A DNA stretch of 64,000 nucleotides, taken from NCBI RefSeq assembly GCF_029227915.1, contig NC_079878.1:12152001-12216000 (forward strand), in the 5' to 3' direction. Shown in pieces: positions 45,101-58,900 of this stretch. The DNA is from Hydractinia symbiolongicarpus. Lineage: Eukaryota; Cnidaria; Hydrozoa; Anthoathecata; Hydractiniidae. Below the pieces are notes generated by a model. It was not told where the DNA came from. It worked only from the letters and a program-made list of their open reading frames with translations, and made no database searches. Each line of letters opens with the position of its first letter. Within the stretch, counting starts at the first letter, position 1. The position numbers were made by a program, and so were the translations under genes.

Positions 45101-48100
45101 ACGGTAATTTTTGATTTTTTCTTATAAAAAACTTTATGTGATACTGAAATACACCTCTGCACGTATTGCACGCAACACATTCTTGCATAATTACACATTC
45201 TTGCATAAGTTAAACAAAGTTGCAATGTTTATTAAAATGGCGCCAATCTTAATTGGTTATTAGAAATCATGCAATTTTATTTTCACAGTATATTTTGCAT
45301 TCAGTTTTGGCGGGAATCTGCTCTCCACCTTTGTCGTAACTTACGAAATAACTAAAGAAATGCGCTCCAGCTTTTTAACATTGCGAAAAAGGTTCAAAAT
45401 TTCGCAGCGATTTCGTTAATTTTAATATTTACGAACTGATCCTCTCCAAATTTTTGTTGTTGTTCTACAGTCTCCCCAAGCTTCACCAAATTTATTATTT
45501 TTGAACGCACTTCGTTTTAAGAAAATTCTTTTTTTCTCGCAACTACTTTTAAAAATCTAACTTGTTGTGAGAGCAAAAGAACAGAGTATTAAACACATAC
45601 TACAAATACTTCAAACAGCACATTGATTGCGGTACAGAAGCCGAAAAGATTTTTTTCTCGTAATCTTTATAATCCGGAAACATCTTATTTTACTGGCCAT
45701 AATGCAACACGTGATTAGCTCCTTTCCGGCACAAAGAAACTCCACTACGTATAAATTCTCATTTTTTTAAATCGCTATTTTAGCGGATTCGTTAAGTGTT
45801 AATCACCTAAGCAATATATTACTAAAAATTTAAAATTGCTTATAGAAAAAAATATACATTTTTTAATTTTAGCTACTTACAGACTACATCAAATACCAAT
45901 ACCGTGTCTTTCGTCGTCTTCGCATGAACTGGGTTGATTCATGCAATCAGCCTTTTTATATCTTTAGTATCAATCAACAAACTCATTTGTCATGCGAAAT
46001 GACATACCCAAGTCGGGTTTTTATTGACGTTCATTATTGTAACTGTTTCACATTGATTAAAAAATAAAACTTCTGTTCCAGTCACTCTCCTTTTTAACCG
46101 AGAGAAGAACTGGGTAGGAAGTCGAAGAGCATAACGATATCGTTAACTGGTAAACATAACTTTTTTTGATAGTCGTTACATTAATCCGATTATTAAAATG
46201 AGTCTCAGTTTAATTAAAACAGATTTCCGGTAATATGCTCACGTGAGATTAGTATCAAAATTAACGAGAGAATTTTAAGTGTAGGTTTATCATACTGCGA
46301 AAATAAATCTCTATATAAATTATTTTGTTTCAGTTAAAGAAAACAATTTTTTCTTTGAAGGTTTTAATTAAATAGATAATCGTGATCTATATTCTAACTC
46401 AGTGTCTGTTTGTGACTTAAAGATGGTAGCTGCGTGTAGCGGTGGGTGTAATTTCAATGAAGTTTGCTGCAGTATTGATGACACTAAACTCGATATTAGT
46501 GTATTACTTCTTTATTATCTTAAACAAAAAATAATGCATCTTTTTTCAATGGAAGTGTAATTCGTTGTTCTAAATTCCTGCCACGTGGTGATAGAATCAA
46601 AATCTTGACCAATTTTATATTTCTTTTATTTTTTATGCGTTTTTTTTCTATAAAAAACTGTTTTATAAGAATGTTAAGGTTGGGATTCTAATAAAAAAAA
46701 TTAATAACAAATCTTTTCATAGAATAAAAATATAATAATTAATTTTTCATGTCAACATTAATATTGTGAGCTTTTGGGCAAAATCATCCTGAAATATTTT
46801 CAACAAATATCTCAAATATCTCAGAACATCCTGTTGTTTAAGCAGTTCAAGTAAAGAATACTTACTAAGTTCAAGTAAAGAATTACACCTGCAAAAATAA
46901 TAAAATTAATGTGGAAAAAATATAGTCTTTAAATAAACCTTAGTAAATAATTGTAGAAATAATTTTCTTTTTTCTTAAATGGTTTAATTTTTGAGGTCAG
47001 TGTAAAAAATTTATGACGTCAACAAAAAAATTGACATCAAGATTCTCTTTATATTACTAAAGGGCAGGTAAACAAATAATTAATATAAGAGAATTAATTC
47101 TCTCTAAAATTGATTTTTGCGAATTTCGCGAATTTCGCGAGTATTTATTAAATTCGAGAAACCTAGTTTCTGCTAATTTTGTTCTTGTTATTTTCAAATT
47201 TGAACTTGTTTAAAAAAAATTTGCATTACTTAGAATAATAGTCGTTTATACAGCCTTATTTTCACTTTCTTTTACAAAATTTTTTACAAAAAATAATTTT
47301 TTCAAATTAAGCAATATTCCAAAAAAAATAAATAATAATAATAATAATAAAAAAAAATTGGATAGTAAACGACCATACAAGCAATGAAACTAAATAAATA
47401 TAAATAAATATAAATATTTTTTTTTTTGGAGACAGAAATTGATGACAAATTGTTATTTAATCTATGAAAAATATTATTTACAGAGGCAAAATTTGGTGAC
47501 TTTGTACACATTTTTATCGAAAAGGTAACAAGTCCCCCATATATAGAAGTATCAAAGTATTTTCTGCGAATGTGTGTTTGTTATACAGGATATGTCCGCA
47601 GAAAGTATATAAACACACTAAATTATTACATGTTGTCACTACTTTGCTAAAAGCCGTTGCAAACACCCTGAAATATCTTACTTTGTTTTCCTGTAAAAAC
47701 TCTTCTTCTTATAACCTTACTATATGATTTGATTTGAGAGATAAATATCTAACAGAACAACTTTTTGTTTGTTTCTGAGTATTTGTTTAAAAAATAGCTG
47801 CGCTTGCCTTAATGAGCCACAATTATGAAGATAGGAAAATTGATGTTCTGTCACCGGAAGTATGGTCAGCAAGATGCTCAACCTTGAATTTAAGGATTAA
47901 ACTTTAATTGACTGAATTTACATGAAAATTGCTAAAAGGATCTTTCCAGCAAAATGCCAAAATGGACACCAGACCTTGACTTTAGGTAAATGCGAATCAA
48001 CCAAAATTACCACCTTCTTCCCCACCTTGCATTTTTTGAAATATGTACATCTTTTTTATATAAGTATCACCATTAATTTATTAAGCGTTGGTTTAACATC

Positions 48101-48820
48101 AAGCATATTTTAAACAATGTAAAAGATTCCATAAAACTATTTTGTAAACGCTCCGATCATTGCATATTTTTATATCGATAAAATGAGGCATACTTTCAAA
48201 GTTAAATGTCAAAAACAAAACCTGTTTTTTCTTGAGAGAAAAGATATTTTTTCTTTTGATTCACTTCAACACCAAGATTTTTAACCATCCCTTTCGATAA
48301 AGCATCCGTAAAGAAGGAAAACCCAAAAAATTGCCTTTTTAGTACTTCCTATCCATGTTTTAGTCAGTTATATGCCAAAGTGTACACTTCCCAAACAAAA
48401 ATAAATAGAAAAGGTAAATCAGAAAATATGTTGTTCAAAAAATGGAAATAATTTTTATGATTACTGGGTTGGTCTAAAATATACCAATTTTACACTCTCT
48501 ATAAGAAATTTCAGCCTCGTGTAATATACTTACTTTTTAAGAGAATGGGGGCTGGGGGAGGAGAAGTTGTGATTTTGAAAACAAGGTGCACTTTTGAGTT
48601 TTAAATACCAACAAAATATTGCGTCAGTTGTTATTGTTTCTTATTTGTTTTTTTATTAACGGAGAGGACTAAGAAGATTGATTCGAAAGAAGAAGGTTTC
48701 TTAAGAATGAAGAAAAACCTTTCGCCTCACTTTCAATTACATGCTACAATGTTACGATTGTTGTAGCTTGTTGTAGTCATTTTAAAAGGCTGTGATCTTA
48801 TCCAAAAATGTTTCCAGAGC
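42181..48820. other. Gene-free AT-rich interval
   Basis: I see no supported coding. It holds a short palindrome (catagtctata ... tatagactatg, 44903-44942), a stretch at 44215-44450 related to 32530-32760, and an AAT-rich low-complexity patch near 47325-47420. Confidence 0.45.
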
Positions 48821-48840
48821 AGTAATTAAAAAAAGGGTTA

Positions 48841-48960
48841 CTTGGATAACTAGCAATTAGATAACAAATACAATAACTCTTGCGTCTCAACACAAGGATA
48901 ACTTATTGGAATAATGTATTTCTTCCTGCTCTGCAAACTACATCTAATTTTTGGTAGTCC
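48841..48960. repeat. Dispersed direct repeat, copy A
   Basis: ggataactagcaattagata, then aaggataacttattgg and aataatgtatttcttcctg match 51803-51890 in the same orientation with substitutions and a small insertion. Confidence 0.7.
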
Positions 48961-51800
48961 ACCTCGTGTGGTGGCTGAATCATAGTACCGCCATGTTTAT
49001 GGAAGGCATTGTTACCGGAGAAACAAATTGTCGCAACGAAACAGTTCATGTGACGGTTTTTTGGGGGAATTGTACAACATTGACGTTTATTTGAAATAAT
49101 GGCAATTTTTTTTTTTACTAAAAGAAATACAACGCTTGCGTGATTATCAAGGTTCAGGTCTACACGACATATCTTTTTGTTGAAAGTGTCTCTTTTCTGG
49201 TTCGCAGTGGCTGTAGTATTCTCTTTATTTTTTAGAGTGGCTCTAGCTATATTTTAAAAACCCAATAAAAATTTTTTGTTCAGATGTATTTCCAGATATC
49301 ATTGATAAAGAAACTATTTTATTTTTATTTATCTGTGTATTAATATGAGTTAATAAAAAAGTTTTAATTTTACAACCCTCAATACCTTTACATTGTTGAT
49401 TTCCGCCAGCGAAGGCGGAATCTTTAAAATCGCCTGAGGAGGTAGAGAGATAGATAGATAGAGACAGCGCAGCTTATCCAGGCTAAAGATGGTAGAAAAG
49501 CTGTGCATAAACTGTGTGTAAACAAAAAAATTTTAAGGGCATCCAACATTCATCTAACATTCATCCAACATTTGTCCAACAATTCATTTTTAATGTTGGA
49601 TGGAATGTTGGAATCGTTTGCCCCAGCCTTTATATTTCAATGATATTGTAAAAGTGTATCAGGGCCTTTACAATAAGAATTGAGAATACTCAATGATTTG
49701 TTTACCCCATAATTCTCCGTTTTCAAGATTAACTTCAAATTTTAAAATCTTCAAGCCCCTGGTCTTCTTGTTCTATTTAAAAAACCTACTAGATATTGTC
49801 AAAGACCACTTGAATAGCTTATCGAGGGAGTTATTAAAAACATGTGTGCTTTTTACATAGAAACCTCAAAACGTAAATAACAACAACAATGTATTTCATC
49901 TACTTTAAAATTTATTTTCATTACAGAAACCGTGTTTGTCTTATGAAGATAAAGTTAATATGATGTCTTCTCTTCCCTTTGTGCAGTTTGGATGGGAAGT
50001 GATTTCTTAAATACTTTACCATATATTCACACAAAGTTTCTAAGATGCGTTATCAAGTAACCTCTTGGTGTGGCTTTCTTAAAGCAGCCTTACCAAAACA
50101 GAATATGGTGGAAAAGTACATTTCTTCTTTCAAGAATTAAGAATTATTGAGTGTGCAACACGCCCAAGGTTTTTCAACGTCCGTGACACATAGTAGGAAG
50201 ATAGTCAGGAACGAGTTGGGAACGAGGTTGTTCTTTGCCAACTTTAAGCCTAACTATTCTGGATCTGTTAGGCTAATTACAGATTAATCGAAAGACTTTG
50301 CGTTCTATCGGCAGGCTAACAAACAGAATGCAATTTCCAAAATTTGACCACTAGTCAGGTTGTTAAGAGGAAATGCTTTATTACTTTAGAAAAATCTGTC
50401 TAAGGAAATTAGGTCACATAATCCGTTTGTTATGTTCATGACGGACTGCATTTTCATTCATTTTGTTCTTCCTGAGGAGGTTGAGAGTGCATAGTAACAT
50501 CAACCCAGCGGCTTTGTTGGTAAATGTATAGACGTTTACTCATACAGAAGCGAAAGCATTACACCGCAACTTTACCGCACGTATTAATACACATTTCTGA
50601 TTTTCACATACTTCTTTGAAAACCGATGACCACTTCACACGGAAACAACTTACGTTAACGGAAAAGGAACTCCCCTTGGATGACACGTAACATAATTTCA
50701 ATTTCTTGCTGGTGTGTGTGTGTCCATCAAGAGAAAAGTCATACAAAATAATAAATGACAGAAAGGCGTCGGAGTTTCATTGATTTTAGTAGGTTAACAT
50801 TTTCTTTTGTGCCCAAGAGCAACAGAGCACAGAGCAACGTCAAGGTCATGTTGTTCTCAGTTACTTTTTGAAGTTTGCGCAAAAGTAGAATGCGAGCGTA
50901 CGACTTTTTCAGATGTGTAACAACCTTGGTCCCAAGGCATCTTGTACTTTTCCGACATCGCAATCGCCGTATTCGTGTCAAAAAGATACAAGATACCCTA
51001 GGGTCAGGTTGAGATGTTTAGGTCAGGTAGCTAGGGTATAAATGTGCTCACTTTTTAACATTTTTAAATTACGAAAACACTCGCACCAGCATTTGGCGCA
51101 AAGCAAAGAGGGCAATCCTGACGTCAGCAATAATTTACTCATTTTAACAGTTTGGCCCTAACTTTGTTGAAACATCAAACGAGTGAAGTGTTTTAGAAAT
51201 ATCAAGGAAACAAACACTCAAACATGTATGGTTTATGTAAAAGTTGATAAAAATTCCGACAGTGATACACTAACGGCGCTGTTTTCACGATAAAAAGAAA
51301 AATGACGGGATGTTACATTTTTTTTAAATTTTAATAGTTAAAATAATGTAAAAATAATCATCCTATAGCAATCTTTACTCAAAGAAAATTTGAATCCACG
51401 AGTTACACGCGCTCTTCTTTTAAAGAAAAGTAGAATAAACCAACAAGCGCATAGATTTGCCCTACATTCTTACTAAAAACAGAACAACCTTGCTTACAGA
51501 TCTGAAGAAATCGAATAATCAATAGAGAATCAGCTTCGCACAAAAATAGAAAAACTTGACAAAAGCGTGTACATGTTTTATTTTGACTTCATTTTGAGTC
51601 ATGTAAATGGTTTCGCATACGTAAATGGTTTCGCATGTTTTAGAAAGAGAATGAATTGGGCTAAACAACGGCACTTAACAATAACCATGTGGGACTTGCC
51701 CTCAACCACCATTTGCGGCTCAAATTTCAGGAGCTGATTATTTCTCGACCGAAAAAAGGATCTTTTTTAGCAAGAGAATTCCAATATATCCAATTGGTTT
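48961..51800. other. Spacer with small repeats
   Basis: It includes a catccaacatt tandem/foldback patch (49540-49614), a GATA-type run near 49450 and a foldback-family copy at 50921-51011 (caaccttggtcccaaggc ... gtcaggttg). Minus-strand frames near 50540-50980 are open but show no family signature. Confidence 0.45.
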
Positions 51801-51893
51801 TTCGGATAACTAGCAATTAGAAAATAAAAAGGGTAACTTTTTGGAATAATATGTTTCTTCTTGTTCTGTAAAATATATCTAATTTGTTCATTT
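51801..51893. repeat. Dispersed direct repeat, copy B
   Basis: Second copy of the sequence at 48841-48960 (ggataactagcaattagaaa, then tttggaataatatgtttctt). Confidence 0.7.
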
Positions 51894-51981
51894 TTTTTAT
51901 TAAAATAATGACAATAAATTCATAGCAGATTGTTTTGTGCTTGTGTTTTTGTGTCAAACAGCTTACAATTAATGCGCTACT

Positions 51982-52015
51982 TACCTTCCCTAAGATACTT
52001 ATCTTAGGGAAGGTA
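51982..52015. repeat. Perfect 16-bp-arm hairpin
   Basis: TACCTTCCCTAAGATA, a 2-base CT centre, and the exact inverse TATCTTAGGGAAGGTA. Confidence 0.92.
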
Positions 52016-52186
52016 ATGTCAGCAAGAGACCTGCCAATATATATCAATACACATATCATTCGAGTTGGCAGTTTAAGGTACCGTGAATTCCGCATACATT
52101 TTACCATAGCCTGGCGTAATATAGTGCGAAAAAGAAGAAGAAGAAGAAAAAAAGAGAGAAAAGAAATATATATACAATTTCCATAC

Positions 52187-52267
52187 CTTAGCAGCATATG
52201 TGTCCTCTTCTCTGCAGCCACACGATCAATGTAATGGTCTATCTAATGAGGTGCACTGATTTATATA
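52187..52267 (-). promoter_or_regulatory. Candidate minus-strand promoter and first exon
   Basis: TATATAAAT (52267-52259) precedes an initiator-like region about 30 bases on. A donor-like AAG|gtatgg ends a short stretch at 52187. Both elements are common by chance in AT-rich DNA. Confidence 0.22.
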
Positions 52268-53344
52268 CGACATATAGCGGTTGTTTATTTAAGAGAAGGA
52301 AATGTATTTAAAGAGATGACAAAAATAACAGCTAGCCCTACTCGAGTAAGAATATAAAATTGAATCTTAAAGTAGTTACTGTGGGTCCCGAATTGTCACG
52401 ATATTTTTGGTATGTCTGTCTGTCTGTTCGTTACGTTTCCATTTTGCACATCACATGTTCATTCTGATGAGAAGGCGTGGGTATAATAATAAAAAAATTG
52501 TGATGAGAAGCTATTAGAGCACATGTTTTTAATCCTAATAACCAACGTGTCAAAGCAACAGGGCGCTCTCAAGTATTTTTATTCTCATTAACCAGTGTTA
52601 ATGTGGAAAACATTCCTTTTTATAATAGTATTTTACGAGAGCTCCACTATTTTAACTTGAAAAATTAGTATATAATCTCCAAAAAAAAGATTCCAAAAAA
52701 ATAAAATAAAAGTTGGAAAAAGTAACAACGTATCAAACTAAGCCCAAAAAAAGTGATGAAACAATGTTGAATTCCCTCATCACGAATACTAAATCAATTT
52801 AAATCTTTCTATTTTGTTAGGGTTACTTCTTACCCGGTTTAAGTTATTACTATTCACATAGTTAGAAATTCAATACATCAACCAACAATTTTTGTGTTTC
52901 CGTTACATTCCTGTCTCAGTTTACTAATAAAATCAAAAAAGCAAATTACACATATATTTCTTTTCTTTTATACATCTGTTTCATCTTCCGTCAAAAACTC
53001 TCCTTCGCTTTGCAGTTTTGGTCGTTCCATACGGTCTTGGAAAGATACTGATTTCTCATGTAAAATATGTAACCCAGTACTAAGATTTGGTTGAGCATTA
53101 TTATGCGATTATGCGATTAATAAAAAAATAAATAGAAAGTTATGCTCTTATAAATAGTCATATTTTAATGTTTTATTGTTTTGCGTTCATTTTAACTAAC
53201 CATAAAATCAAGGTTTAAGGTTTGGCCCCATATTTTTTACTAATGCAGCTATTAGGCTCCGTTTAAGTGGTAGCGTGCTTTCGCCTAAGAAAAACGTTGT
53301 TTATTTTTAAAGTTTCATTAACCCATGCAATTGCATTCTTTCAC

Positions 53345-53443
53345 CAAGCTCGTTCCCAGGGCTTTTTGTCTCTTATCGGCGGTGCGCTTTTTAATTGCCG
53401 TCCGATATGAAAAAAGAGACAACTTGTCCTGGGATCGAGGTTG
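53345..53443. repeat. Foldback repeat, CCCAGGGC family
   Basis: caagctcgttcccagggc and ttttgtctct face gagacaacttgtcctgggat and cgaggttg, with a short GC-richer middle. Confidence 0.8.
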
Positions 53444-53882
53444 ATTCTTTCACAAGATCACAGGACGTTTTCTGTTTGTTTAAGGCGGTCTGATTGAGTA
53501 CAGTAGCTACCGTCGCATTTTTTTTCTTACTTTTAACTAATTTTCTAAAGAAATCTTTTGGATGCTTTTATCTGTTGTTATCCTAGAAAAGTTTCTAAAA
53601 AATAAGAAATCTTTAAAACCACCTATCGCAAGCGACTGGGAAAAACATAATAAATTATTTTCTTAAAAATATAAAATATTCCAAAGGAATAGAAGTATAT
53701 TAAAAATGATTTAAAAGAAAAAGGTTCGAATTACACAAAACACGTCACGAAAACCCCATTACCAAACCCCAAATTATTATAAATAATTTAGTACATAAGC
53801 ATTGATTCGCCTTGTTATTGTTGCAGTGTGAGGACATTTGTTGTCGTTGGACTAATTCTGGTCTTTAAAATATTTAACTTAG

Positions 53883-53985
53883 CCAATTAGTCACGTGCTA
53901 TAAATATTAATAATCTCAGCACAGCACTCAGTTTCTCAAGTGGCGGTTTTTCGTGAGAATATTTGAGGAATATAGATAAGCGGTG
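53883..53985 (+). promoter_or_regulatory. Candidate promoter with CCAAT, E-box and TATA, plus possible leader exon
   Basis: CCAAT (53883-53887), CACGTG (53892-53897) and TATAAATA (53899-53906) are packed within 25 bases. A plausible start (ctcagtttc) lies about 25-30 bases later, and a donor GGTG|gtaagaa follows at 53986. I did not find the matching coding exon in the window. Confidence 0.35.
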
Positions 53986-55314
53986 GTAAGAAATTTAAAC
54001 TCTGAGGAAGTAACGTATAAGTTCATTCAAATGACTAAATGATGGTACCACTTACTGGATTTGTAACAGCTCTCTGATGGAAATACATCTATCATTTTAA
54101 CATAAAACTGTTGGTCCAGGTTTTACTTAATTCTTAGAAAGAATTCTATAGCTGAGCTAACCAACTTAATTAACTTCTCAATCACCTTGGATAACTTTTA
54201 AATAATGGTCTAAGCTATGGTAATGAATGCTGACAAAAATGTAGTATAAAGCAAAATGTTCGCCAAAGAGAACATTGTCGAAATACACTAATCTCAATTC
54301 ACGATATAGGAATATCAAATTAATCAATTACTTAAAAAGTGGAAAAAAACTTTAATATAATGGTTTGTGAAAAAAAAAAATGCTTTCGATAAAAAAATTG
54401 AAGGTAATAAATCGGCACGATGGCGTTGTATTTTCTAACTCTATGACTCGATTTTTGAGGAAGCTAAATACATTCACCCACCGGACCGGGTCTACACCAC
54501 ATTTAGCGAAATTCTTGATTCATCAAATTAAATTCACGCCAAAAAAACCCCTCATTTCAGCCGATATCCAAATGAAATCTACATCATCTCTTTTTCTTTC
54601 TTTTATTCTTTTTTTTATATTCGCATTTATACTTTTTTTATATCTTTAGTACTGAGTTAATTGAAAGTGTATGCTATCACAAGACAAAGAGAGATAGTAG
54701 AAAAGAGAACGTGATATTAATGCGGATCGGGGGTGTTAATGCGAAACATTAGATTCTGTTTTATACGCCGTTAAACTTTGCAAGACCCCCTTTTCAACTT
54801 GCACAAGCACGACCTTTTTTATGTCAAATACGTGATGCAGTAAATTAACAGCAGCAGACAGTATCTTTGAACTACTATTTAAGCTGACCAATTTCACCCG
54901 CGCGCCCAACGAATTCATGACTATTTTAAACAGCAAAAGTATATAATTTCCGCCATTTTGACTGTTTTCATCAGGCCTCTTGTTTCCTTTACAACTTGCA
55001 AATTATCAAGTGGCCAGTATCAGCGTGTGATAACTCTTGACTTTAAACCCATGAAGTTTGCCTTGTTTCTGAAACAATGATCTGATGAAAGAGAACTTGA
55101 TTATAAAGACCTCCTTATGCATCACCGGAGTACGATAATGAGAAAGAAAAGTCAAGCTGAAAACTCGAGATAGGACAATTTAGCACATTAAGTGTCCCAT
55201 TGTGTCTAAAATTTTATCTTACAGATGACATGATAAATGTTTTTTAATCCATTCACATAAACATTCGGCACACCCCCTCCTTCAATGATCGTCTGCTATC
55301 AAATATTTAAACAA

Positions 55315-55503
55315 CTAGTCGTTAGCCCGTGGAAAAATCCACGGGGACGCCCGTCCTTTAAATTAACCCGTTGCAACAAAGTGGACAGAAATATATCGCC
55401 TTTGGTATTGGTGCGCATTTTAAAAATTTCGTGTTTCCGTTACGGGACACGGCTTTCGCGGACACACAGACAGACAGACGGAATACGGCTATTATTAAAG
55501 AGA
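55315..55503 (-). mobile_element. Short non-autonomous Helitron-like element, 189 bp
   Basis: On the minus strand it begins TCTCTTTAATAATAGCCG (55503) followed by a GTCTGTCTGTCTG run. It ends with the hairpin CCCGTGGATTTTTCCACGGG, a 7-base spacer and CTAG (55318-55315). The flanks are A on the 5' side and T on the 3' side, as expected for Helitrons. Confidence 0.8.
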
Positions 55504-55739
55504 TGCTGGAAACAAGTTTGTAATTAATGTCTCTCTTATTTTTTAATTAATGTCTCTCTTAGGCTTGTTTTACAGACGAACGGTTTTTTACTGCTTTACT
55601 AGAATTATGTACTTAAAATTAAAAAAAGTAAAATTTAAGGCATTAAACCCGTAGAAAGATCAAGTATTCAGCTTATATATTGAGTTACGTTTGTTTACAA
55701 CTATGCAATATAGTAGAATAGTTTTCTCTGTTTCATTTT

Positions 55740-55940
55740 TGCAAAATATCGCCCGAGGTCTAAGTGCCGACCGAGCTTGCGAGGTCGGTGCAATGACTGA
55801 AGTTTAAGCTAGATAAAAATAAGAATTTTTGTTTAATATTCTTATAATAATATAATCCACTAGCACTACTTTCGTTAACACTCGAGGTCAAAATTCGAAA
55901 CAGTCCTGTCTAAAAACAAACATTCTATGCACAATTCGAA
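55740..55940. repeat. Second copy of the repeat interrupted at 2.6-5.6 kb
   Basis: cgaggtctaagtgccgaccg, agcttgcgaggtcggtgcaa and aacagtcctgtctaaaaaca match the split copy, giving an uninterrupted reference for the hAT insertion. Confidence 0.65.
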
Positions 55941-58900
55941 AGTTCCTATAGAATAAATCTCTTTAAACAAAACATTACGTTCGGCACTTACAGAAGAATG
56001 TGAAAAGTTGAACGTGCAACTAAAATTTAGTTAATAATTTAGTCAAAATAGAGCATTGACTAGAAGAAAATGTCTAAGCTTTTATTTTAATACAAAGAGA
56101 CAAGGAGATGGTAACTAATAAGCCCTGACAAAACATATACTCTATTTTATATAAGGTGACAGTAACCCTTTTACAAATCGGATTTTTTTTTTTTACATAA
56201 TTAGTTAAAAAAAAATTTTTCAGACTATATATTCATATTTTTTCTGTTATAACACACTTGTCACGATTTTATGGCTTAAATACTATTATATTTCACCAAA
56301 AATATTCAGCCTCAACAATACTTCTTTAAAATAAAATTCATGAATAATAAATTAGTTCTGCCGAATATAGTTAAGTAATTATTAAAGAGAAACGTTAATA
56401 ACAACAAAGATGGCGCATTGTTTAGAAATTTAAGACGATCTTCATTATGCTATACTGCACGAGCTTTAACTTTCGATAGCATTTTTGTTTTACTTTAAAA
56501 TTTTCAGACATGCTTGGTGAACCATGCAGCTGATACGGTCTGCGGAAATCTTTTTTTTTCGGAATAATTTTCTTTGAACAGGTTCAATACAGCAGGGGAT
56601 GCTAACAAAGAATCTTTAAAAAAAAAGGATATTGTTAAAAAATAAGAATGAACTAAAATAACCCGCAAACCGTTTTAACAGGGTTAATCCAAGGTTCATT
56701 TAAAAACACAAGCTGATGAAAAATAACGAGATTGTAAAAAGTTGGAGCTCGTAGAAGCCGATTTTTTCTTGTTTTTGATACATTTTTAAAAAGAAATTTC
56801 TGCTGACTCAGCAATTTTAGCGTTAAGTTAGAATCATTTTATTATGTATTAAGGCCTATATTTCTAGGAAATAATAAAAAAATAAATATAAATGAAACAC
56901 TGAGTAAATAATTCAGCTATTTAGACAGCTAAAAAGGGGTTACTGCCACCTTAATTAAGAAGGCTTTAAATAACCGTTTTGTTTAATACCACATTAATTT
57001 GTGTTTTGAGTTATGTCAAGCACGTTACATGGTTTTCCAGGTGTCAATTGAGCTGAAACTAGGGCTAATTAATTATTAATTAATACATACTTTATAACCA
57101 AAAAAAATATCGGCAACTTTTTCGGCGTTCTTTAAAAAAATAGAATAGAAATAGAATCACTCGTGCTTAAAAATTTTATTAACCTTTTTGAGTGAGAAAG
57201 TCCTGAATAATCGAATATTTTTTGAAAAGACATAAAAATTGATTAATTTTACTGCGATCACAAAGTTTCAAGAACTCAGTTTTTCATAGCCTAACAGAGC
57301 TGGAGAACGAGAAATTTCTCTCACAGTCTACTGCGATACACTTAATTTTTCGCCTACACTTTTCATACGTTATTTGGTATTGTTGACTTTCATTGATCTG
57401 CACATATTGCAAAAAGAAAACTTTTTGAAGGTAGTTTGCTACTTGTACTTTATTAATCAATCTCAACGCAGTTTATGGTAAAAATGAAATCAAAGAAACG
57501 TATCAAGGACAACACATCTATCATGTTTCCAGGTCCATATGACTTTTTTTCTAAAATTTAAGGTCAAATATCATTATTTATTACATCTTATTTTTCTGTG
57601 AATCCCCTTCCTTTAAACATTTAAATTACTGCAATTAAAATCCTTTAATAAGGATTCCGAGACGAGGTATAATTTTCCTATAAACTTTTAAAGGGAAACC
57701 AATCGTGATATTATATAAGAAATACATTTCAAAAAACATCGAAAAAAATTGAAAAATTAGAAATACTACAAATATGTTTTATTGATAAATTAATGAAGAA
57801 CACCCATTACGCTGTCCAATGACACGCCATATTTTGGACAAATCACCTCATTAAGAAGTTGGCAAGCAGGCGGATTATAAAACAAGAAATAAGACACCTT
57901 CTTATCAATTGCAAAATATTTGCGTAATATGATGTTTGTTGTCATATTGACGCAGGTCAAGTAAACAAGACTGAAACAAACAAAGAACAAAAACAGAAAA
58001 TAAAAAAATTTAGCGTGAAAAAATTAACACTCTATTCAGTACACTTCATTGCGCATAATCATCTGAATTGTTCACACAATCCAGGAATGTGTGTTTGGTT
58101 TAGCCTTTCTTCGTCTCCGGATAAAAAATGAACACATTGGCGAATCTATTACGCAGAACCAGCTCTTATGCGCTCATACGTGAAGTTCTAAGCATATTTT
58201 CTTTTCTTAAACTAACTTCCAAATCTTTTTGATGTGCATTAACTGGCTAAGTATCGTTTACTGCGAGGCCAGGTTTTGTTGGAAAATCGACAAAAAATTT
58301 GAAGAAAGTTTTCGGTAGAGCTTTAGTTAGCAAATAAATATTGTTGACATATATTTTGTTACCTAAACGAGTGAAATGTTTTTGTATTTTTTGATTAGTA
58401 GCTAACTAGCCTAGCTAGTGTTTATGAACTATACCACTAGCCTAATTTCTCTGATGTAGCTAGATAGCTAGTTATATAGGCTAGCTAGCTACGGCAGAAG
58501 CTAGCTAGCTATAATTAGCAGAATAATCTAGCTTAATTTGGATGACGATTGCCTAATTAAGCTAACAAATTCCAAATCATGGAATCCTTTTTTTGCGAAT
58601 CATTTGTTTTCCACCATTTTTAAAGCGCACGTGGCTTGAATCTCCTACAGTCTCTCCTTTAAATAAGTGAAAAAGTACGATGCCTTTTCTAATTATGTAC
58701 ATAGCTACTAAACCAGAGCTTAGCCTTATGAAGGTAAAATGATAGATTTAGTGTTTGTGTATCAAAGGGGGATAAACTGAGATTTTGAAAAAATGTTATA
58801 TATAGCCTATATTGCTTCGTGTTACACTTAAATTAGAGAATCGCCTAATTAGCATAATTTGTTACTTAGCACCTTCCTTACTGCATATCAAAAAGGTGTG

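Noticed and set aside
46423-46560. 45-codon ORF with a Cys-rich start (MVAACSGGCNFNEVCC)
   Set aside because: No signal peptide, no regular cysteine spacing and no promoter; too short to support.
50540-50981. Two adjacent minus-strand ORFs
   Set aside because: They overlap a foldback-family repeat and show no domain.
58405-58520. gcta/agct-rich stretch as a regulatory cluster
   Set aside because: The same word pile-up occurs elsewhere (for example 62268-62281), consistent with simple-sequence DNA.
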